Shown here one piece after another: positions 36,283 through 45,466 of a DNA stretch of 64,000 nt. Location of the stretch: the NCBI RefSeq assembly GCF_964030845.1, contig NZ_OZ034983.1, forward strand, positions 1,736,001 to 1,800,000, in the 5' to 3' direction. Numbering within the stretch: the first letter of the stretch is position 1; every line of letters begins with the position of its first letter. The notes below the pieces were generated by a model. That model was not told where the DNA came from. It searched no databases and was given only the letters and a program-made list of their open reading frames with translations. This stretch comes from Candidatus Fukatsuia endosymbiont of Tuberolachnus salignus. Lineage in GTDB: Bacteria > Pseudomonadota > Gammaproteobacteria > Enterobacterales > Enterobacteriaceae. Made by a program: the position numbers and the translations under genes.

Positions 36283-38322
36283 TTAAGCGCGACGACGACC
36301 ACTCAGATTACGTGTTATCGCTCGAGCGGTATTGTGTCTGTCTTCTTCAAAGCTAGACATAGTCGTCATAATGTCCTGTGTCGTCTTCAACGATCTCTCA
36401 AAAGCCTCAACGAGCAGTGACAAAAACTCGCGGATCATTTCCAACTCTTTTTCTGTCAATATCATATCGGCCTTCGCATTGAGTGCATTTTTAACCGATA
36501 CATTAGCGGCAATATTTAACCCCGATTGCGTAGCAACATTGGTTCCTGTCAGCGCAAGATTGGCATACTTCAGTTTGTTACCGATCAAGGCGGGATCGGA
36601 TTTAATGTTCAACTTGTCGAGCGTTTTCTGCGTGCCCTTGGTGATAGACTTTGAAATATTGCGCGCCATGTTTGCCGCTTGCCGTCCGCCCTGGGATACT
36701 GACTTACCGACAGCACTCTTTGCTATTTTACTGCCCACATTGGACACGGCCTTGCCAACAGCTGTACTAGCAAGTTTACCCGCCAGTTTTCTTGCCAACG
36801 GCCCGCTCATGGCTTTTATCTCAGCACTGCCGCCCGCTTTCAGTAACACCACAGCAGCAACCATAACAACCACGGCGGCCACTGCTGCTAATGTAGCCGC
36901 AAGAATGTCGGTAGCCTCTTGACCAATGACTTTATCAAGCCCCGTCTCTTTTAATATCTTGATAAACAGGTCAGTAAAAAATTTTATCATCGGCTCGACG
37001 ATCTTTTTCATGACCGGATCCATTATCCGCGCTGACAATGATTCCACGCCGGCCGCTTCCATAATTTTATCTGTTGCCAGCAGAGCCAAACCCACCGCAG
37101 CAAACGCTAAACTCGCGCCGCCCGTAAATACGGCAGCGACGACCGAAACCGCCAGGATTAAGTAGCCAAGAATTTGACCGATACAGCCCATGGTTTTTTG
37201 CAACTCTTCCGCTTTACGCAGTTCTGCGGCCTGTTCTTCCGCTTGCTTTTCCAGCTCTAACTGACGATGTTCCTGTATTGCCTGAAACAACTCTTTATCG
37301 CTTTTTAACTTCTGGATTGCATTGTCACTCAACAGGCTGCTAAAAGTCGCCATCAGTAAACTTAAACGCGCCGTGTTATTGACTATCTCCTTTGAGGATG
37401 CTTGTAATAGCTGAGGGCTAATACCCGGGAGATTTTTAATTTCAGTCAGCAAGTTATCACTGATGGTCAATTTTTCTTTCGCCACACTGCTAGCAGCAGA
37501 TAATTTGTCTTCTAGCAATCTGATTTTTTCGTTCGCGTTGCTAACTGCCTGATCAGCTTCTATTTTTTCATTCTTTGCATTATTGAGTTCAGCCTCGGCT
37601 TGTCGACGCTGCAGCGCATGTTTATCCGCATCCTGTTTCGCAGCTGCGGGCGTCTCAGTCAAGGCTTTTAATGCTTTTTTTGCCTGCTCCAAACGTGCAT
37701 TTTTTCCCGTTGAGATGTCTTTTTTCTCTTGCAAACTATTTACTGCGTTTTCTAACAGTGCATCCTGTTTTTCAACTTCGTCGGTGGCAATCTGCAATAC
37801 TTGCTGTGCATCTGTCAGCTCAGCTGACATCTTTTCACCCTGTGCTTTCAATGCATTGCGCATATCAGTGAAAAGGGACAAACGGTTTTTAAGTTTTTCT
37901 AGCGACATATCTCCCAGCAAGGCCGTCAGTTGCCCCATCAGTAACACCAATTTAGCCGTACCATTGAGATGTTCACCCTTTGCCACTTCGGTTTTTAATA
38001 GGGCTTCAGATCGGTGCTGTGCCGCTTTATTGCTGATTGACTGTTGCACTGTTGTTTTAGGTAACGCCAGTTCGGGTATGCCTTGAATATCATCTTCTGA
38101 TAGCATGGTTTCCCCTGTCGCGAGACTCACAGCAAGAACGTCGTCAAATGCTTTTTGTGCTGAAACATGAATCTTCGCAATATTTTTTTCACTGATATGC
38201 GCTTTATCAGCAATAACATGGGCGAGAAGATGATCTCCACGGTTATCACCGCTAAATATTCGATTTAAATTGGCCTGGGCTGTCCCCATTTTTGACCAAT
38301 CTTTTTTATTCATATCAGTCAT
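36283..38322 (-). CDS. sipB: T3SS translocon pore protein SipB/IpaB
   Basis: The 679-aa translocator is somewhat longer than Salmonella SipB (593). It has a coiled-coil N-terminal half (residues ~100-370) and two hydrophobic segments (LGYLILAVSVVAAVFTGGAS near 390, ILAATLAAVAAVVVMVAAVV near 480). The conserved stretch ESLSARIMDPVMKKIVEPMI lies between them. It inserts into the host membrane with SipC. It starts 5 bp after sicA and is probably translated with it. Confidence 0.9.
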   Translation of the reverse strand: MTDMNKKDWSKMGTAQANLNRIFSGDNRGDHLLAHVIADKAHISEKNIAKIHVSAQKAFDDVLAVSLATGETMLSEDDIQGIPELALPKTTVQQSISNKAAQHRSEALLKTEVAKGEHLNGTAKLVLLMGQLTALLGDMSLEKLKNRLSLFTDMRNALKAQGEKMSAELTDAQQVLQIATDEVEKQDALLENAVNSLQEKKDISTGKNARLEQAKKALKALTETPAAAKQDADKHALQRRQAEAELNNAKNEKIEADQAVSNANEKIRLLEDKLSAASSVAKEKLTISDNLLTEIKNLPGISPQLLQASSKEIVNNTARLSLLMATFSSLLSDNAIQKLKSDKELFQAIQEHRQLELEKQAEEQAAELRKAEELQKTMGCIGQILGYLILAVSVVAAVFTGGASLAFAAVGLALLATDKIMEAAGVESLSARIMDPVMKKIVEPMIKFFTDLFIKILKETGLDKVIGQEATDILAATLAAVAAVVVMVAAVVLLKAGGSAEIKAMSGPLARKLAGKLASTAVGKAVSNVGSKIAKSAVGKSVSQGGRQAANMARNISKSITKGTQKTLDKLNIKSDPALIGNKLKYANLALTGTNVATQSGLNIAANVSVKNALNAKADMILTEKELEMIREFLSLLVEAFERSLKTTQDIMTTMSSFEEDRHNTARAITRNLSGRRRA

Positions 38323-38327
38323 TATTA

Positions 38328-38819
38328 TTATTCCTCTTCTGCTGTCTCTTCAGACTTTATTGGTTTCAGGGTGTCAAGATAAGCTTTTGCTTTCAGACAT
38401 AAGTTATTGTCATTACTCTGTTGGCACACCAATTCAAAACATTTTTTAGCATTGAGGATTTTCCCCATCAATAATTGACATTGTCCGTTGAAAAAAACGG
38501 TTTTGTAATCGTTTTTACTCAATGCGAAGGCCACAGCATATAAATCGGCAGCCTTCTGAAATTGTTTTTTAAGTTGATATACTGCTGCCAAACCGGTGAA
38601 ATAGTCAGGATTGTAAAAATCGTACATACAAAGAAAACGAAAAAACGTTTCTGCATCATCAAGTCGACCTTGATGATAAAAATCATAGGCATGTGCATAC
38701 AGCCCTTCCATCATTTCTTCAGGGATCCCATGAATATCTTTGAGGGTCGCAGAATCATTGACGGCATCCAAAACCATTTCGGTGATTTGTTCTTCGGTGA
38801 TATTATTTTGCTCTTGCAT
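38328..38819 (-). CDS. sicA: T3SS translocator chaperone SicA (class II, TPR)
   Basis: The 163-aa tetratricopeptide chaperone matches SicA closely (TLKDIHGIPEEMMEGLYAHA, DDAETFFRFLCMYDFYNPDY, LKKQFQKAADLYAVAF). It keeps SipB and SipC apart before secretion; in Salmonella free SicA also co-activates InvF. The ATG at 38819 is preceded by AGGAG; the frame upstream is open for 25 more codons but not conserved. Its position directly before sipB is the normal one. Confidence 0.93.
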   Translation of the reverse strand: MQEQNNITEEQITEMVLDAVNDSATLKDIHGIPEEMMEGLYAHAYDFYHQGRLDDAETFFRFLCMYDFYNPDYFTGLAAVYQLKKQFQKAADLYAVAFALSKNDYKTVFFNGQCQLLMGKILNAKKCFELVCQQSNDNNLCLKAKAYLDTLKPIKSEETAEEE

Positions 38820-39007
38820 AAAAACTCCTATTAGAATGTCACCACCAAAAAAATGGGGTGAACGAATTAAAACATCATAGTGAGCGCGCATCATTCAAAT
38901 ATCGCTCATCCAAAATATTAGGTTATGTTCTACTCTCTTATTACTATTACTTTTAAACCGTTTTCAATTTCGCTTATAAATCACTTTATCAAGAAATAAC
39001 GCGATAA

Positions 39008-40177
39008 TTATTTCGGTTTCTTTACTGCCTTTTTTCTCCTGCGTTCAATTTGCTCGTGTTTATAAGCAATTTCAGCAAGTTCTTTAAATCTGTCATCCAA
39101 TAATTGGCTATCTTCTGGTTCAACAAAAATTTCTAATGGTAAAGATCGACAAGCACGATAAATCACTTGTAATAATACAGAGCGCTGGGCATGTCGACTG
39201 AAGAAAATACGTTCTCCAACCACTTCACGTAAAAAATCATCGAGGTTATGAGGCTGTTGCAAAACACAAAGCATAAACAGTAACCATGCTTTTTCACTTT
39301 CATTAAACGTACATACCAAGGGGGTCTGTAGTACTTTTTTAATAAACAACTCATCACTGGAACGTAATAATTTAAGCTGCCCAAGTTTGCCTAATAAATT
39401 ACCGAATTCATGGCGCGAACAACTCGGATCCTGTGATTCGATATCCGTTAGCAACGTACTTTCCATAAAATCGACAATAGCCGCACGCCGTTGATAGCCG
39501 TAACTCACAATCCAATCCTGATAAATATCAATTTCTCTGGCATCGCTCTCTAAAAAATTACGATAACTTTCACGAATTAACGCCGGATTCAGTGCTAATG
39601 CTTTGCCAAAAAGCCGCGCTTTTAACGCTGAATTGATACCGGCTTTCAAACGACGTGGGTCCGCCGTGGCCTCAACATGCTTCAGCAAGGCGAGAAGCCG
39701 TTTTCTTATCACTTCTTCTAAATTACGACGACGTAATAACTCACGTAATACCAGTGCTAAATCACTATCATCAGCAAAAAAGAGGTGCGCATGGCGCAAT
39801 AAATTTTCAATATTCACCCCTGATAGGGAAGAAACCGCTTTGAGCAGGGCATTGACTTTAGGTAACACATCCTCATCAAGCACACGTTCAAAACTTTCTG
39901 ATACAGCTCCGCCGGTTTTCTTTTCAAGATCACGTCTATTACGAAATAATGTCAGTGCTGCCGACATTTCATCGGTAGACTGATGAAAACGTTGTGCCTG
40001 TGCTGCCGGAGAATCATCATCGAAAAATTCGGTACCTCCTGCTTCCATTGACGCAGCACGTGTTGCTTTTTCTTTGTTGACTTCCTTTTCTGCCAATTTC
40101 CTTGCGTCCTGTTTAGCATGGTAGCGCTGACTATTCACTTTGGCGATGGAAGGACGTGCTCGACTTATCATGTCCAT
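39008..40177 (-). CDS. invE: T3SS gatekeeper InvE (SctW/MxiC)
   Basis: The 389-aa gatekeeper controls the switch from translocator to effector secretion at the export gate. It has a disordered N-terminus with a chaperone-binding-like region and the helical X-bundles of the YopN/MxiC/InvE family (QRFHQSTDEMSAALTLFRNR, GIN(S)ALKARLFGKALALNP-like segment near 180). It overlaps the invG stop by 10 bp; ATGs at 40177 and 40171 are both possible. A 188-bp gap separates it from sicA. Confidence 0.88.
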   Translation of the reverse strand: MDMISRARPSIAKVNSQRYHAKQDARKLAEKEVNKEKATRAASMEAGGTEFFDDDSPAAQAQRFHQSTDEMSAALTLFRNRRDLEKKTGGAVSESFERVLDEDVLPKVNALLKAVSSLSGVNIENLLRHAHLFFADDSDLALVLRELLRRRNLEEVIRKRLLALLKHVEATADPRRLKAGINSALKARLFGKALALNPALIRESYRNFLESDAREIDIYQDWIVSYGYQRRAAIVDFMESTLLTDIESQDPSCSRHEFGNLLGKLGQLKLLRSSDELFIKKVLQTPLVCTFNESEKAWLLFMLCVLQQPHNLDDFLREVVGERIFFSRHAQRSVLLQVIYRACRSLPLEIFVEPEDSQLLDDRFKELAEIAYKHEQIERRRKKAVKKPK

Positions 40178-41895
40178 TTTTGGCTATCCAGATAATTGCG
40201 CATCCAGTCCTGCAAGGGTTCAGCCGAGAGATCTTTCATCATGTCACCCACCATATCACTGGCATCACGGCTGAGCGGGGCATCAATTTCACGCGGTTGG
40301 ATGAGGAATACCCGTACAGTATTAGCATTAGAGGCCTGGGTGTAGCGAAACAAACCGCCTACCCAAGGTAAACTGCCAAGCCCGGGGATTTTCGCCTCCT
40401 TGGTTAAACTAGAGTCACGGGTGTAACCGCCGATCAGTAAACTTTTGCCTTTGGGCACCCGTGCCACAGTACTGATATTGGTTCGCCCTACTTTGGGTAG
40501 CGCGGTTTTTGTTTCATTACCGGTTTGTGGCACCTCATTACCATCTTCAATGTTGAGCATCATTTCTATCTGATTAGCTTCAGAAAAACGCGGTAATACA
40601 CTAACCAGGGTGCCGTAAGTCACATGCTCTAACGATGCCACTTTATCGCCCACCACAGAGCTGTAAAAGGTGCGGCTGTTATAAAAGATGGCAGGAATAT
40701 TTTCTTGTGTTAGGACAATCGGGCGTGAGACAACGTTGGCTTTTTCTTTTTTACTCAACGCCAGAATGGAAGCGATAAAGCGACTACCATTTAGGGTACT
40801 GTAAGATCCGCCATTGAAACTCGCTCCCATCTTGCTACCAATAGTCACACCGCCTTGCCATTCAACACCCAGTTGATCCAATGCCGTTTTTTCTAAATCG
40901 ATGATCCAGACTGAAAGTTCTATGTGGCGTTTAGGTTGATCTAATTGCGCGATCAGATTTTTTACAAAGGTAATCTGTTCGCCGTGCCCTTTCACTAACA
41001 GACTATTGGTGCTGGGATTCGCAACCACTTGCAATACATTACTGGGCGCCCGTTTTCTCAATGGCTGCGCTATCGTATTACTCATCGTATTCTTTAAAGA
41101 ATCGGCAAGCCCCATGGGTGCTTTATAAGGCAAGGATTTATTTCCTTGCTCTGAAAAATTTGGCATTGTCGGCGCGCTCTGAAAATCTTCTATTTTATCC
41201 GCCTGGATAACTTCTACCCGTTGCTGATTGCCTGCCAATAAATCTTTAATAATCCGAGCAATACCAGGGATTTGTACTTTTTGACCACGGTAATCATAGC
41301 TACGATCATCAACAAAGGTATTATTCAATTTAATCACTGCCACTTTTTCTTTGCCATTAAATCCAGAAACCTGGTTATCTAAAAATTTGGCGGTTTTAGC
41401 CACTAAATCGATATAAACGGGTGGCCCGGAAACATAAAATGTGTCGCTAACCTCATCACCACGCAAGGGATAACGTTTATCATAAAGATTGGCTTTGATT
41501 AAAAAGTTTTTAACGATCGAAAACGAAGTGTTATTCAAATTTATCATTGAATTACGCATTTCAGTTGAATCATAAACATAAATTGACTGACCGTCGTGGT
41601 ACCAGATTAATCCCAACTGAGAGGATAGTTTTTCTAACAATCCCTGGGGATTATTTAAATCAAAATTGCCGCTAATATTTTTGCGTGCCGCTTGTTTACT
41701 GAGTACTATCGGCTTATTTAATACCGATGAAAGTGCATCGAAAATACCTTTAACACCCTCTTTTTTGGCAATATAACCTTGAGGATTAGTTTGTTGAAAC
41801 GTAATAGGTTGCAATTCCATAGATTGTGCTAATGATAAGTTCGATGAACCTAGAAAAATAACGGAGGTTAATATATAGAATAATATTTTTTTCAT
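40168..41895 (-). CDS. invG: T3SS outer-membrane secretin InvG (SctC)
   Basis: The 575-aa secretin forms the outer ring. A signal peptide is evident (FYILTSVIFLGSSNLSLAQS, about 24 residues). N0/N1/N3 domains follow (KEGVKGIFDALSSVLNKPIV; VANPSTNSLLVKGHGEQITF), then the secretin domain with VPKGKSLLIGGYTRDSS and IPGLGSLPWVGGLFR. It is the first gene of the minus arm; in Salmonella invG follows invF on the same strand, whereas here invF is divergent. No pilotin gene is seen. Confidence 0.93.
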   Translation of the reverse strand: MKKILFYILTSVIFLGSSNLSLAQSMELQPITFQQTNPQGYIAKKEGVKGIFDALSSVLNKPIVLSKQAARKNISGNFDLNNPQGLLEKLSSQLGLIWYHDGQSIYVYDSTEMRNSMINLNNTSFSIVKNFLIKANLYDKRYPLRGDEVSDTFYVSGPPVYIDLVAKTAKFLDNQVSGFNGKEKVAVIKLNNTFVDDRSYDYRGQKVQIPGIARIIKDLLAGNQQRVEVIQADKIEDFQSAPTMPNFSEQGNKSLPYKAPMGLADSLKNTMSNTIAQPLRKRAPSNVLQVVANPSTNSLLVKGHGEQITFVKNLIAQLDQPKRHIELSVWIIDLEKTALDQLGVEWQGGVTIGSKMGASFNGGSYSTLNGSRFIASILALSKKEKANVVSRPIVLTQENIPAIFYNSRTFYSSVVGDKVASLEHVTYGTLVSVLPRFSEANQIEMMLNIEDGNEVPQTGNETKTALPKVGRTNISTVARVPKGKSLLIGGYTRDSSLTKEAKIPGLGSLPWVGGLFRYTQASNANTVRVFLIQPREIDAPLSRDASDMVGDMMKDLSAEPLQDWMRNYLDSQKWT

Positions 41896-41946
41896 ATACC
41901 CATCTTGTTTAATTGAATTGTGTTAGCCATGTGATTAATTGACGAG

Positions 41947-42100
41947 GATAATGCCCTAATAACCGTTGAATGATCCTGATGTAAATATGATGAGAGGAAA
42001 TAAATTTTCCTCTGCAATCAAAACAAATTTAAATCAAAAAGAGTATTTCAATCTTCATCATATTTACATCAGGATTGCTAGCCGGCTTTAGGGCATTATC
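41947..42100. promoter_or_regulatory. Large inverted repeat between invG and invF
   Basis: Two nested perfect arm pairs face each other. The outer pair is GATAATGCCCTAA (41947-41959) and its complement at 42088-42100. The inner 21-bp pair is at 41973-41993 (ATCCTGATGTAAATATGATG plus A) and 42055-42075. The spacers between inner and outer arms are also partly complementary. Beside the left inner arm is a third palindrome, AGAGGAAA...TTTCCTCT (41993-42013). The element fills the divergent promoter region of the two T3SS arms, so it may be an operator or a strong RNA/DNA structure; a palindromic mobile element is the alternative. Confidence 0.7.
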
Positions 42101-42150
42101 GCCGCCAATGAATAACAGTTTTAAATTGAAAACATCAGGGCGGTATATAG

Positions 42151-42918
42151 ATGAAGACGCAATATGACCAAGAACTGCTAAACAACGGGCATAAGAAATA
42201 TATAGTAGAACCCGAGCTTTGGTCGATAGAAATCGGAGATGCTCCTTGTACGGTAACGATGCAATGGGAAAATGAAAATACTGAAATGACCTTTGATCCA
42301 GGCTGGAAAGGGCTTATGGCAGTAAAGCGTTCTTCATTAGAAGTGGTAAGCGGTTGTTTACCCTATCAACCGATGGATATTGAGATAATGGCGAAACTAC
42401 AAGCATTTATTGATAAATCAATGAACGATAAAGTAGAAAAAACGTCACCGCAACATTATTTTGCGACAATAAAAATGGACGATGATCTACTTTTAACCTC
42501 TCGACGTGATATCGAGTATTGGTTACTGCGACAAACACTGAATCCAACAGCGGGTATGGAAAAGTTTATTGCTTTATTACGTAATACCGAGTGGTATTGG
42601 TTAGTCTATTTTCTACTGGATAAATTTAACGGTAGCAGTAAATTACAAGATCTGGGTCAACGTTATGGTTTATCCGCCTCGCATTTCCGGCGACTTTCCC
42701 GTCGTGCTCTAGGTAATACCACCAAAGTGACATTACGTGATTGGCGCATGGGAAAGGCGGTACTGGCCTTAATAGATGAAGAGCAGAATCTCACTGATAT
42801 TGCTTTTGAACACGGTTATTCGTCTCTTTCCCATTTTTCTAACCAAGTGAAAGAAACATTAGGCGTTTCACCGCGTGGTTTACGCCACCTGATTACTAGC
42901 CCGACACAATTAAATTAA
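42151..42918 (+). CDS. invF: AraC-family T3SS regulator InvF
   Basis: The 255-aa protein has a C-terminal AraC/XylS DNA-binding domain with two helix-turn-helices (LQDLGQRYGLSASHFRRLSR and DIAFEHGYSSLSHFSNQVKE). The N-terminal domain resembles InvF/MxiE. With SicA, InvF activates sic/sip and effector genes in Salmonella. The gene heads the plus arm 20 bp before invA and diverges from invG across the large inverted repeat, a natural place for self-regulation. Confidence 0.88.
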   Translation: MKTQYDQELLNNGHKKYIVEPELWSIEIGDAPCTVTMQWENENTEMTFDPGWKGLMAVKRSSLEVVSGCLPYQPMDIEIMAKLQAFIDKSMNDKVEKTSPQHYFATIKMDDDLLLTSRRDIEYWLLRQTLNPTAGMEKFIALLRNTEWYWLVYFLLDKFNGSSKLQDLGQRYGLSASHFRRLSRRALGNTTKVTLRDWRMGKAVLALIDEEQNLTDIAFEHGYSSLSHFSNQVKETLGVSPRGLRHLITSPTQLN

Positions 42919-42937
42919 GATATATGGATAAATCACA

Positions 42938-44998
42938 GTGATTAATAATTTTTTATACCATATGCGCACCAGACCAGAATTGTTGATCCTGGCCTTGGTA
43001 ATGATGATTATCTCCATGTTAATCATCCCGCTACCCACTTATTTAGTGGATTTTTTAATCGGACTGAATATCGTTATTTCGATACTGGTTTTTATGGGGT
43101 CTTTTTACATTGATCGCATCCTCAGTTTTTCGACTTTTCCTGCAGTATTACTGATTACCACCCTATTCAGGTTGGCTTTATCGATCAGTACCAGTCGTTT
43201 GATATTAAATGATGCCGATGCAGGTGACATTATCGCCACCTTTGGTTTGTTTGTTATCGGTGATAATTTGGTTGTCGGCTTTGTTATCTTTGCTATAGTC
43301 ACTATCGTTCAGTTTATGGTGATCACCAAAGGGGCAGAACGGGTGGCTGAAGTAGCTGCACGTTTTTCTCTGGATGCGATGCCCGGGAAACAAATGAGTA
43401 TTGATGCCGATCTCCGAGCCGGTGTTGTCGATGCTGAGGCCGCTAAAGAAAGGCGTAGTGTGTTAGAAAGAGAAAGCCAGTTGTATGGTTCTTTTGACGG
43501 TGCAATGAAATTTATCAAAGGTGATGCCATAGCCGGTATTATCGTTATCTTTATCAATTTTATTGGTGGTATCAGTGTGGGTGTCAGTCAACAGGGTATG
43601 AGTATGTCAAGCGCCCTGTCGACCTTCACGATGTTAACCATTGGTGATGGTTTAGTCGCCCAGATCCCCTCATTATTGATCGCCATCAGTGCTGGTTTTA
43701 TCGTCACCCGGGTCAATGGTGATGGTGATAACATGGGGCGTACTATGATGAGCCAATTGTTATCTAATCCTTTTGTCTTGATGGTGACAGCGGGACTGGC
43801 ACTGGCTATCGGCTTTTTACCTGGCTTCCCACTGTTTATCTTTATTATTCTTGCCGCTCTGCTTAGCGGGTTGTTTTTCTTCAAACGCCGTGCTAGCCAA
43901 CAGCAAGACAAGAATAAATCCTCATCGAGTTCAAATAGCACACCAGATGACGAGCTGTTTAACGATAGCCATTCCATTGACAGTTCTTTAGGATTGATCG
44001 GTGATCTGGACAAAGTGTCTTCTGAAACTGTGCCCTTTATCATCCTGGTTCCTGCGGATAAACTGGCAAAACTAGAAAAAGAAAAACTTTGTGATCATTT
44101 ACGTAGCCAATTTTTTATTGATTATGGTATTAAGCTACCTGATTTATTGTTACGGGCATCTGAGACCTTGGCAGAAAACCGTGCAGTCATCTTAATTAAT
44201 GAAATCCGTGCCGATGAATTTGTGCTCCACTTTGACCGGCTCTGTGTGGTCAACAGCAGTGACGAACTGATGCAATTAAATATCAAAACAGTGGTCGATA
44301 ATGGCAGTATTTGGGTCGAACCACAGGACAAAGTGTCTCTAACGAATCTCGGTTATCAACTTCGTTCTGCCAGTGAAGAACTCTACCATAGTGTGGCGGC
44401 CTTATTGTCGCGCCATGTCAATGAATACTTTGGTGTGCAAGAAACCAAAGACATGTTGGATAAACTGGAAAATAAATACCCCGATTTGATGAAAGAAGCA
44501 ATGCGCCATGCCACGGTTCAACGGATCGCCGAGGTGTTACAACGCCTGCTTTCGGAGCGCATTTCCGTGCGTAACATGAAGCTGATTATGGAGTCCCTGG
44601 CTTTGTGGGCACCACGTGAAAAAGATGTGATTGCTTTGGTCGAACACATTCGCGGCTCGCTGTCACGCTATATTTGCCACAAATTTGCGGTTAATAATGA
44701 GTTACGTGCGGTGGTGTTATCGGCAGAAGTAGAAGACAGTTTACGTCAAGGAATACGTAATACTTCATCAGGCGCCTTTCTGAATTTAGAACCGGCTGCC
44801 TCTGATGAACTGATGGATTTGTTTGCCTTTAATCTGGAAAGCTTATCTATCGCTTACAAGGATCTTGTTGTGTTGTCATCGGTAGACACACGACGTTTTA
44901 TTAAGAAATTTATAGAAACACGTTTCCGTGATTTGGAAGTGATGTCTTTTGGCGAACTTTCCGAAAGTGTCTCGGTCAATGTGATCAAAACCATTTAA
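42938..44998 (+). CDS. invA: T3SS export gate protein InvA (SctV)
   Basis: The 686-aa FlhA/SctV protein has seven to eight membrane helices in residues 1-320. Conserved segments include FPAVLLITTLFRLALSISTS and KGAERVAEVAARFSLDAMPG. The large cytoplasmic domain (about 340-686, VIGD/DKVSSETVPFIILVP onward) forms the nonameric ring that receives cargo. A GTG start at 42938 follows GGATAA. Length equals Salmonella InvA. Confidence 0.95.
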   Translation: MINNFLYHMRTRPELLILALVMMIISMLIIPLPTYLVDFLIGLNIVISILVFMGSFYIDRILSFSTFPAVLLITTLFRLALSISTSRLILNDADAGDIIATFGLFVIGDNLVVGFVIFAIVTIVQFMVITKGAERVAEVAARFSLDAMPGKQMSIDADLRAGVVDAEAAKERRSVLERESQLYGSFDGAMKFIKGDAIAGIIVIFINFIGGISVGVSQQGMSMSSALSTFTMLTIGDGLVAQIPSLLIAISAGFIVTRVNGDGDNMGRTMMSQLLSNPFVLMVTAGLALAIGFLPGFPLFIFIILAALLSGLFFFKRRASQQQDKNKSSSSSNSTPDDELFNDSHSIDSSLGLIGDLDKVSSETVPFIILVPADKLAKLEKEKLCDHLRSQFFIDYGIKLPDLLLRASETLAENRAVILINEIRADEFVLHFDRLCVVNSSDELMQLNIKTVVDNGSIWVEPQDKVSLTNLGYQLRSASEELYHSVAALLSRHVNEYFGVQETKDMLDKLENKYPDLMKEAMRHATVQRIAEVLQRLLSERISVRNMKLIMESLALWAPREKDVIALVEHIRGSLSRYICHKFAVNNELRAVVLSAEVEDSLRQGIRNTSSGAFLNLEPAASDELMDLFAFNLESLSIAYKDLVVLSSVDTRRFIKKFIETRFRDLEVMSFGELSESVSVNVIKTI

Positions 44999-45019
44999 TA
45001 CAGAGAGGAAAACTAAACG

Positions 45020-45466
45020 ATGGAAAATATCGACATAGCAGCATTAGTCCGTGAAGCATTACTAGAAAACAAATGTGATCCTAGTTTATTGGGGGATTTT
45101 GATAGCCATTCCACCATTACTCTGGATTTTAAAGATTCACCCAGCATTCTGGTGAGTAAAATACAGAGAGAAGACGAACATGGCAACGCCAATGGCGAGG
45201 ATGAGATTTGGGTGTGGGCACGTATCGAACATGTCAGTCCGCACGTTTTCGAACAGTGTGCAGGCAAATGTTTATGTGAATTAGGACAAAACTGCCCTTT
45301 TACACAGAGTCGTCAATTGCAAATTAATTATGTTGAAGATCAAGAAGTTGTCGAATTAAAAGCCCATATACATGTAGATTATCTGCAAAACGGTCAAGAG
45401 TTCGCCAAAGTATTAAGTCAATTTTTTGACGATATCGCAAAGTTTGTTGGGATCTACCAAGGATGA
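45020..45466 (+). CDS. invB: T3SS effector chaperone InvB
   Basis: The 148-aa class IB chaperone matches Salmonella InvB (DIAALVREALLENKCDPSLL against DIAELVRSALEVSGCDPSLI; DSHSTITLD; KAHIHVDYL). InvB serves several effectors (SipA, SopA, SopE in Salmonella). None of those is in the window, so it may handle the unknown effector-like proteins here. Its TGA overlaps the invC ATG. An insertion around residue 50 (EDEHGNANGE) makes it about 13 residues longer than usual. Confidence 0.9.
   Translation: MENIDIAALVREALLENKCDPSLLGDFDSHSTITLDFKDSPSILVSKIQREDEHGNANGEDEIWVWARIEHVSPHVFEQCAGKCLCELGQNCPFTQSRQLQINYVEDQEVVELKAHIHVDYLQNGQEFAKVLSQFFDDIAKFVGIYQG

Noticed and set aside
36332..38086. Long plus-strand open frames opposite sipB
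   Set aside because: Shadow frames of the Ala/Lys-rich sipB gene, with no ribosome-binding site and no conserved features.
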